The translations under genes were made by a program, and so were the position numbers. Of a stretch of DNA of 10,767 nucleotides, positions 6,623 through 10,767 are shown piece after piece. Origin of the DNA: Calditrichaceae bacterium (GTDB lineage: Bacteria > Calditrichota > Calditrichia > Calditrichales > Calditrichaceae); the NCBI GenBank assembly GCA_030592985.1, contig JAUVIB010000070.1, positions 1 through 10,767 on the forward strand. Reading direction: 5' to 3'. The notes under the pieces are model-generated. The model made no database searches and was not told the DNA's origin. It saw nothing but the letters and a program-made list of their open reading frames with translations. Position 1 is the first letter of the stretch. Every line of letters starts with the position of its first letter.

Positions 6623-9600
6623 GTGAAAAAGCACTATTTAAAATCGGGAAAGAGACTTGTTTTAAAAAACTTTGTGATTTTTTTATCGTTTATTTTTCTT
6701 TTAATCGGTTGTTCTGTCGATAATGAAAAGGGATGGCGCACTTACCGCCATGACGGTTTTAGAAGCGCTTTTACGGAGGAAGCATTGCCGGCGAAGCTTT
6801 CCCAAAAATGGATTTTTAAACCGGTTCATACACCTGCCACAGCCTGGCATAAACCGGGAGAAGAGTTGCCGCGGATGCATACTGACAATACCTATCATGT
6901 TGTATCAGCCAATGGTCTGACCTATTTCGGTTCATCTATTGACGATAAACTTTATGCATTAAACACCGCAAATGGTAAAGTAGAATGGACATTTTTTGCT
7001 GAAGGCCCACTCCGCTTTGCTCCATCCATTTGGAAAAATCATATTTATTTTGGATCTGATGACGGTTATGTCTATTGTCTAAATGCGAATAATGGAAATC
7101 TGAAATGGAAATATCGTGCTGGTCCTTCTGATAAAAAAGTACTGGGTAATGGGAGGATGATTTCCCTTTGGCCGGTCAGGACTAGTGTTCTGGTTGAAGA
7201 TGGGGTGGTATATTTTGGCGCCGGTGTTTTTCCATATGAAGGTATTTATATTTGTGCTTTAGATTCTAAAGATGGTAAAGTTATCTGGAAAAATGACACG
7301 ATTGGTGATAAAGCCCATGAACTTCAATTTGGCGGAATTTCTCCCCATGGCTATTTATTGGCATCAAAAGATAATATTTTTATACCTTCCGGCAGGACTA
7401 TGCCGGCGGCTTTTGATAAAAAAAATGGTAAATTTCTCTATACATTGAGTCCGGGTAGTAAAGTAGGCGGGACATGGGCATTGATTAATGAAGACATGTT
7501 AATTGCTGGTGTAGAGCGATCGGGAACGCCGGCAAAGGTCGCCTATGATCTCGATTCGGGAAGACGAAAGGGTGATGCCTTTGTATCTTTTGATGGCATT
7601 GATATGGTAGCCAGGGGAAATATCTCGTATGTGTTGACAGAAACCGGGATTCATGCTATCGACCGGGAAAAATATCCCGTGATTGAAGATGAGATCGATT
7701 CCTTATTGACCAGTATTAAAAAGGCAAATAGTTCTCTGAGGAAAATGGCACAAACCAATATAGAAAAAGATAATGATCTCAATCAAGGTTTTGACCAGCT
7801 GATTAATAAGATTAATTTATTAAAACTTAAAAAAGATACCGTACAGAATTCTGCGACCAAGTGGCAATACAAAGAGAACGGGTTGAATACAATCATTTTA
7901 ACAAATAATAAAGTAATTGCCGGTGGTAAGGAATCTGTGGTTATTTTGGATGCTCAAAATGGTCTGGAAATCAGCCGGTTTAGTATTGAGGGCAGAGCAT
8001 TAGGACTGGCGGTTTCTGACGGCCATCTGCTTGTTAATGATGAAAAGGGAAATATCTATTGTTTTGCCGGTGGTAAGGAATCTTCGATAGGAAAAATTGA
8101 ATCAGTGACAATAAATTCCCCATTTGAACAGGATGAACTAAGTGAAGTATTTAAGGCGGCAGCGGATCAAATTATTAAAGAGACCGGTGTACATAGAGGG
8201 TATTGCCTAATTCTTAACAGTTCTGATGGACGGCTTGCTCTTGAACTAGCCAGGAAAACTGAATTACAAATTATCGGGATTGAACAGGATGAGGATAAGC
8301 TTAAAAAGGCCAGGAAAAATTTAGATAAAACAGGACTCTATGGCAGCCGGATCACTATTGAAAATTGGCCGATTGGGAGTCTGCCAGATTATTTTGCCAA
8401 TCTGATCGTTTCGGATGATTTTTTATTATCAGGTAAAATTAAAGCCAATGTCAAAGAGATTTACAGGGTATTAAAACCTCATGGAGGAGCAGTTTGTCTG
8501 GGACAACCGGAAACGAAAAATAAAGGATCGGATATTATCGATAAAACTGCTCTTGTGGAATGGATGCGTAAGATTGGTACGGATAAAGTAGAAGTGTCAG
8601 ATGATAGGGGTCTCTGGGTGAAGACTACACGAGGCGCCCTTGAAGGGGCAGGGTCATGGACACACCAGTATGCCAATCCGGCGAATACAATCTGTTCCGA
8701 CGATGCCTTAGTAAATTATCCCTTCGGAGTCCTCTGGTTTGGCGAACCGGGACCGGAGAAAATGGTTGAACGTCATGCCCGCGCCGCCGCTCCTGTGGCC
8801 AAAAACGGCCGACTTTTTATTCAGGGTGAAAATGTGGTCATGGCTTATGATTCTTATAATGGTTTAAAGCTTTGGGAGCGGGAAAATCGTGGGGCTAATC
8901 GGGTCCGGGTCGATGTGGATGGCAGTAATCTTGCTTTATCTGACCAGGGGCTTTTTGTTGCCACCGGTGAGAACTGTTTTCATCTCGATGCGGCAACGGG
9001 AAAAACGCTGCACACCTATAAAGTACCGGCATCATTGGATGGAAAGCCGCGCCGTTGGGGATATATTGCCTGTTCCGGTACTACACTTTTTGGCTCGGTA
9101 GCCAAACCATTAGATAATGAGTACAATCATTTACTGCAATCGGTGACTTTTGAGGACGGCGATAATCAGGTAGACATGAGTTGTACACCCCCCTATTTTG
9201 CTTCACAATTTTCATCCAAAGAGGCGGCACAGGGTGAGTTTCAAAGAGGTGGAATGAAATGGCATTTTATTGCTGATTATCCTGCCTGGAACGGCGGTAT
9301 TGTCACACAGGAGCCGGCAACAGAGAAGATTATGTTTAGCGATGCCATTTTTTCTATGGATACCAAATCAAGGAAAATAAACTGGGTGTATCGGGGAAAT
9401 AAAATTGCCCATATTACCATCTCATTGGGAGATGATAACGTTTATTTCGCTGATAAAGCGGTCACAAAAACACAAAAAATGCAAGGGATACAAGAACGGA
9501 GGCAGCTGACAAAAAAAGGTATCTGGAAAGATTACACAGAAGCCGTGAAAGATAAAGATACCGATGTTCGTCTGGTAACTGTGTTGGATGAAAAGACAGG

Positions 9601-10767
9601 TAAAATAAAGTGGAAGCGACCTATTGATCTTTCCGGATGCGGTGGTGATGCGGTTGCCTCGGCATATAAAAACAACATCTTGCTTTTTTTCGGTAGTTTT
9701 GGCCTGCATGATAAGTGGCGCTTTGCTGCTGACGAATTGAAATGGCATAGAATTACTGCTTTATCTTCTGATAATGGAAAAATGCTGTGGTCCCGGCCGT
9801 TAAACTATATGGCTCGTCCGGTCATTATCGACAATACCATCATTGTGGAACCACGGGCTTGCGATCTGCAAAGCGGAGAGATCAAAACACGTATCCATCC
9901 AATTACCGGAAAAACCGTACCCTGGGAATATTATCGCCCCGGACATACCTGCGCTATCACTTCGGCTACTTCAACCTGTCTTTTTTATCGTTCCTACAAT
10001 GCGGCCATCTATGATCTTGCCAACGACAGGGGGATTACCTATTTTGGAGCTATTCGTCCCGGATGCTGGATAAATATGATTCCTGCTAATGGATTACTAT
10101 TGTTTCCAGAAGCCAGCGCCGGTTGTACCTGTTCATTCCCATTGCGAACTACCGTTGTTTTAAAACCAACAGAGAAAAAGGAGGTAGGTGACTGGAGTGT
10201 TTTTGTCAGCCAGGGACCGATCACACCGGTTAAGCGACTGGGTATCAATATTGGTGCACCGGGAGATAAAAAAGATGAGAACGGCGATCTATGGTTTGGC
10301 TATCCGCGACCTCTCACCGGTTATGGGGTTCGTTTTAGTCTTAACGAAACGGTTGCAGAAAATATGGGCTATTTTTCTTATGATACACGGGGAGTGCATA
10401 TAGAAGGAACGGATAAGCCGTGGTTGTATACGTCCGGCTGTGTTGGATTTTCAAAATGCAAAATCTCCTTGATAGATGAGGCCTGGAGTGTTAATCCGGG
10501 TATTTACACCGTACGTTTAGGGTTTTTTGTTCCTTCCGGTGACCATGTCTTTGATATTAAACTTCAGGAGAACACGGTACTTAAGGATTTTGACCCAAGT
10601 GAAGAAATGGATAATAATAAACAGGTGGTTATCAAAGAATTTAACCAGGTTAAAGTTGAAAACGACCTGCTGATAGAATTGATCCCGGATAAACCGACTC
10701 CGGGAATAGATGATGCACCGGTAATAAATTTTATTGAGATCATCCGGGAGGATATTGACGTAACAGG
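6623..10767 (+). CDS. Giant lipoprotein: PQQ-like propeller, methyltransferase-like, second propeller, malectin-like (3' end outside window)
   Basis: One frame is open from GTG 6623 to the last base: 1381 codons with no stop. AAAGGGAG (6607-6614) supports the start. The signal peptide ends in a lipobox LIGC with Cys30; Ser31 does not suggest inner-membrane retention. Domains in order: PQQ-like beta-propeller (about 37-490) with blade motifs such as YFGSSIDDKLYALNTANG (101-118) and YFGSDDGYVYCLNANNG (142-158); a coiled-coil-like insert (about 355-412); a class I SAM-methyltransferase-like domain (about 498-670) with a degenerate motif I; a second propeller (about 675-1200) opening with GSWTHQYANP and containing a Cys cluster (1110, 1119, 1148, 1168, 1170); and a malectin-like domain (about 1214-1381) starting with GDLWFGYPRP and ending with FIEII. 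I recall similar proteins in Planctomycetes annotated only as PQQ-like repeat proteins. Its likely place is the outer membrane, with a carbohydrate-related role. The reaction is unknown. Confidence 0.9.
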   Translation, partial: MKKHYLKSGKRLVLKNFVIFLSFIFLLIGCSVDNEKGWRTYRHDGFRSAFTEEALPAKLSQKWIFKPVHTPATAWHKPGEELPRMHTDNTYHVVSANGLTYFGSSIDDKLYALNTANGKVEWTFFAEGPLRFAPSIWKNHIYFGSDDGYVYCLNANNGNLKWKYRAGPSDKKVLGNGRMISLWPVRTSVLVEDGVVYFGAGVFPYEGIYICALDSKDGKVIWKNDTIGDKAHELQFGGISPHGYLLASKDNIFIPSGRTMPAAFDKKNGKFLYTLSPGSKVGGTWALINEDMLIAGVERSGTPAKVAYDLDSGRRKGDAFVSFDGIDMVARGNISYVLTETGIHAIDREKYPVIEDEIDSLLTSIKKANSSLRKMAQTNIEKDNDLNQGFDQLINKINLLKLKKDTVQNSATKWQYKENGLNTIILTNNKVIAGGKESVVILDAQNGLEISRFSIEGRALGLAVSDGHLLVNDEKGNIYCFAGGKESSIGKIESVTINSPFEQDELSEVFKAAADQIIKETGVHRGYCLILNSSDGRLALELARKTELQIIGIEQDEDKLKKARKNLDKTGLYGSRITIENWPIGSLPDYFANLIVSDDFLLSGKIKANVKEIYRVLKPHGGAVCLGQPETKNKGSDIIDKTALVEWMRKIGTDKVEVSDDRGLWVKTTRGALEGAGSWTHQYANPANTICSDDALVNYPFGVLWFGEPGPEKMVERHARAAAPVAKNGRLFIQGENVVMAYDSYNGLKLWERENRGANRVRVDVDGSNLALSDQGLFVATGENCFHLDAATGKTLHTYKVPASLDGKPRRWGYIACSGTTLFGSVAKPLDNEYNHLLQSVTFEDGDNQVDMSCTPPYFASQFSSKEAAQGEFQRGGMKWHFIADYPAWNGGIVTQEPATEKIMFSDAIFSMDTKSRKINWVYRGNKIAHITISLGDDNVYFADKAVTKTQKMQGIQERRQLTKKGIWKDYTEAVKDKDTDVRLVTVLDEKTGKIKWKRPIDLSGCGGDAVASAYKNNILLFFGSFGLHDKWRFAADELKWHRITALSSDNGKMLWSRPLNYMARPVIIDNTIIVEPRACDLQSGEIKTRIHPITGKTVPWEYYRPGHTCAITSATSTCLFYRSYNAAIYDLANDRGITYFGAIRPGCWINMIPANGLLLFPEASAGCTCSFPLRTTVVLKPTEKKEVGDWSVFVSQGPITPVKRLGINIGAPGDKKDENGDLWFGYPRPLTGYGVRFSLNETVAENMGYFSYDTRGVHIEGTDKPWLYTSGCVGFSKCKISLIDEAWSVNPGIYTVRLGFFVPSGDHVFDIKLQENTVLKDFDPSEEMDNNKQVVIKEFNQVKVENDLLIELIPDKPTPGIDDAPVINFIEIIREDIDVT
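7685..7858 (+). other. Coiled-coil-like insert inside the first propeller
   Basis: Residues about 355-412 of the lipoprotein (from EDEIDSLL to LLKLKKDT) are rich in Glu, Lys, Asn and Leu with a roughly heptad spacing of Leu/Ile. They lack the Gly/Trp beta-strand pattern of the flanking propeller blades. The insert sits between the ETGIHAIDR blade and the KWQYKENGLNTIILTNNKV blade and could form a helical hairpin projecting from the propeller. Confidence 0.55.
7917..8083 (+). repeat. In-frame 20-base direct repeat, 147 bases apart
   Basis: TTGCCGGTGGTAAGGAATCT occurs at 7917-7936 and again at 8064-8083. The offset of 147 bases is 49 codons, so both copies encode AGGKES (residues 433-438 and 482-487) in the last part of the first propeller. 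This distance is close to one propeller blade, which hints at local blade duplication or gene conversion, but the flanking sequences do not align well. Confidence 0.6.
8114..8632 (+). other. SAM-methyltransferase-like domain with degenerate motif I
   Basis: Residues about 498-670 follow the class I methyltransferase order. Helix FKAAADQIIKE leads to strand/loop YCLILNSSDGRLALELA (527-543, motif I position), IIGIEQDEDKLKKARKNL (550-567, acidic end of strand 2 at Glu554), ANLIVSDDFL (592-601, motif III-like) and IYRVLKPHGGAVCLGQP (613-629, the helix and strand after motif III). In catalytic relatives motif I reads like LGCGDGRL; here the glycines are replaced, giving LNSSDGRL, so SAM binding is doubtful. 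Confidence 0.7.
10262..10767 (+). other. Malectin-like carbohydrate-binding domain, C-terminal, possibly incomplete
   Basis: Residues about 1214-1381 begin with LGINIGAPGDKK upstream and GDLWFGYPRP, run through beta-strands such as YTVRLGFFVPSG and VVIKEFNQVKVENDLLIEL, and end with APVINFIEIIRED. The LxxNxG-type opening and the closing strands, which in malectin-like domains read like 'paiNaIEi', are seen here. Such domains bind di- or oligosaccharides. The window ends at or just after the last strand. Confidence 0.6.

Noticed and set aside
6723..6920. 65-codon plus-strand frame starting at an ATG near the lipoprotein N-terminus
   Set aside because: It is an out-of-frame shadow of the long lipoprotein frame, whose propeller blades start here.
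9422..9748. 108-codon open frame on the minus strand
   Set aside because: It lies wholly inside the second propeller of the large lipoprotein, whose frame has clear protein-family signatures; the minus-strand product resembles nothing and has no ribosome binding site that I can see.
9950..10132. Possible c-type heme site in the Cys-rich part of the lipoprotein
   Set aside because: No CxxCH motif is present; the cysteines occur as single residues or CxC.

Overview
The window is AT-rich and all genes lie on the plus strand. It comes from a diderm (Gram-negative type) bacterium: it encodes an outer-membrane beta-barrel ending in phenylalanine, a LolA-like periplasmic carrier, a lipoprotein and a Tat-exported oxidoreductase. 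The Tat-exported Gfo/Idh/MocA protein and the very large propeller/methyltransferase/malectin lipoprotein are protein types I associate with Planctomycetes, Verrucomicrobia/Lentisphaerae, Calditrichota/KSB1 and related PVC/FCB lineages. The low GC content argues against a typical planctomycete. The exact phylum cannot be fixed from this sequence.

Layout: 1-183 is the 3' end of a YhhN/TMEM86-type lysoplasmalogenase. After a 161-bp AT-rich gap comes a tight five-gene cluster (345-4809): an ABC ATPase of the LolD/MacB type, one FtsX/LolC-type permease, a small exported protein with a NifX/NifB-type cofactor-binding fold, a LolA-like outer-membrane lipoprotein-sorting protein, and an outer-membrane beta-barrel. 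Gene junctions are 1 to 12 bp apart or overlap, so this looks like one operon. Its parts span the envelope from inner-membrane motor through periplasmic carriers to outer-membrane barrel. The natural inference is lipid, lipoprotein or hydrophobic-substrate export. The exported NifX-like member is the unexpected part.

A 288-bp gap (4810-5097) separates this from a second pair. The first is a Tat-exported Gfo/Idh/MocA oxidoreductase, most likely starting at a TTG at 5098. The second is a giant lipoprotein that starts with GTG at 6623 and is still open at the window end (1381 codons seen). It is built as lipobox, PQQ-like beta-propeller with a coiled-coil insert, SAM-methyltransferase-like domain with a degenerate SAM motif, second Cys-rich propeller, and malectin-like domain. 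Together they suggest periplasmic or cell-surface carbohydrate chemistry, but the reaction is unknown.

The two best candidates for an undescribed system are the ABC/NifX-like/LolA-like/barrel cluster and the propeller-methyltransferase-malectin lipoprotein with its exported oxidoreductase neighbour. No RNA genes, CRISPR arrays, insertion sequences or confident terminators were seen.
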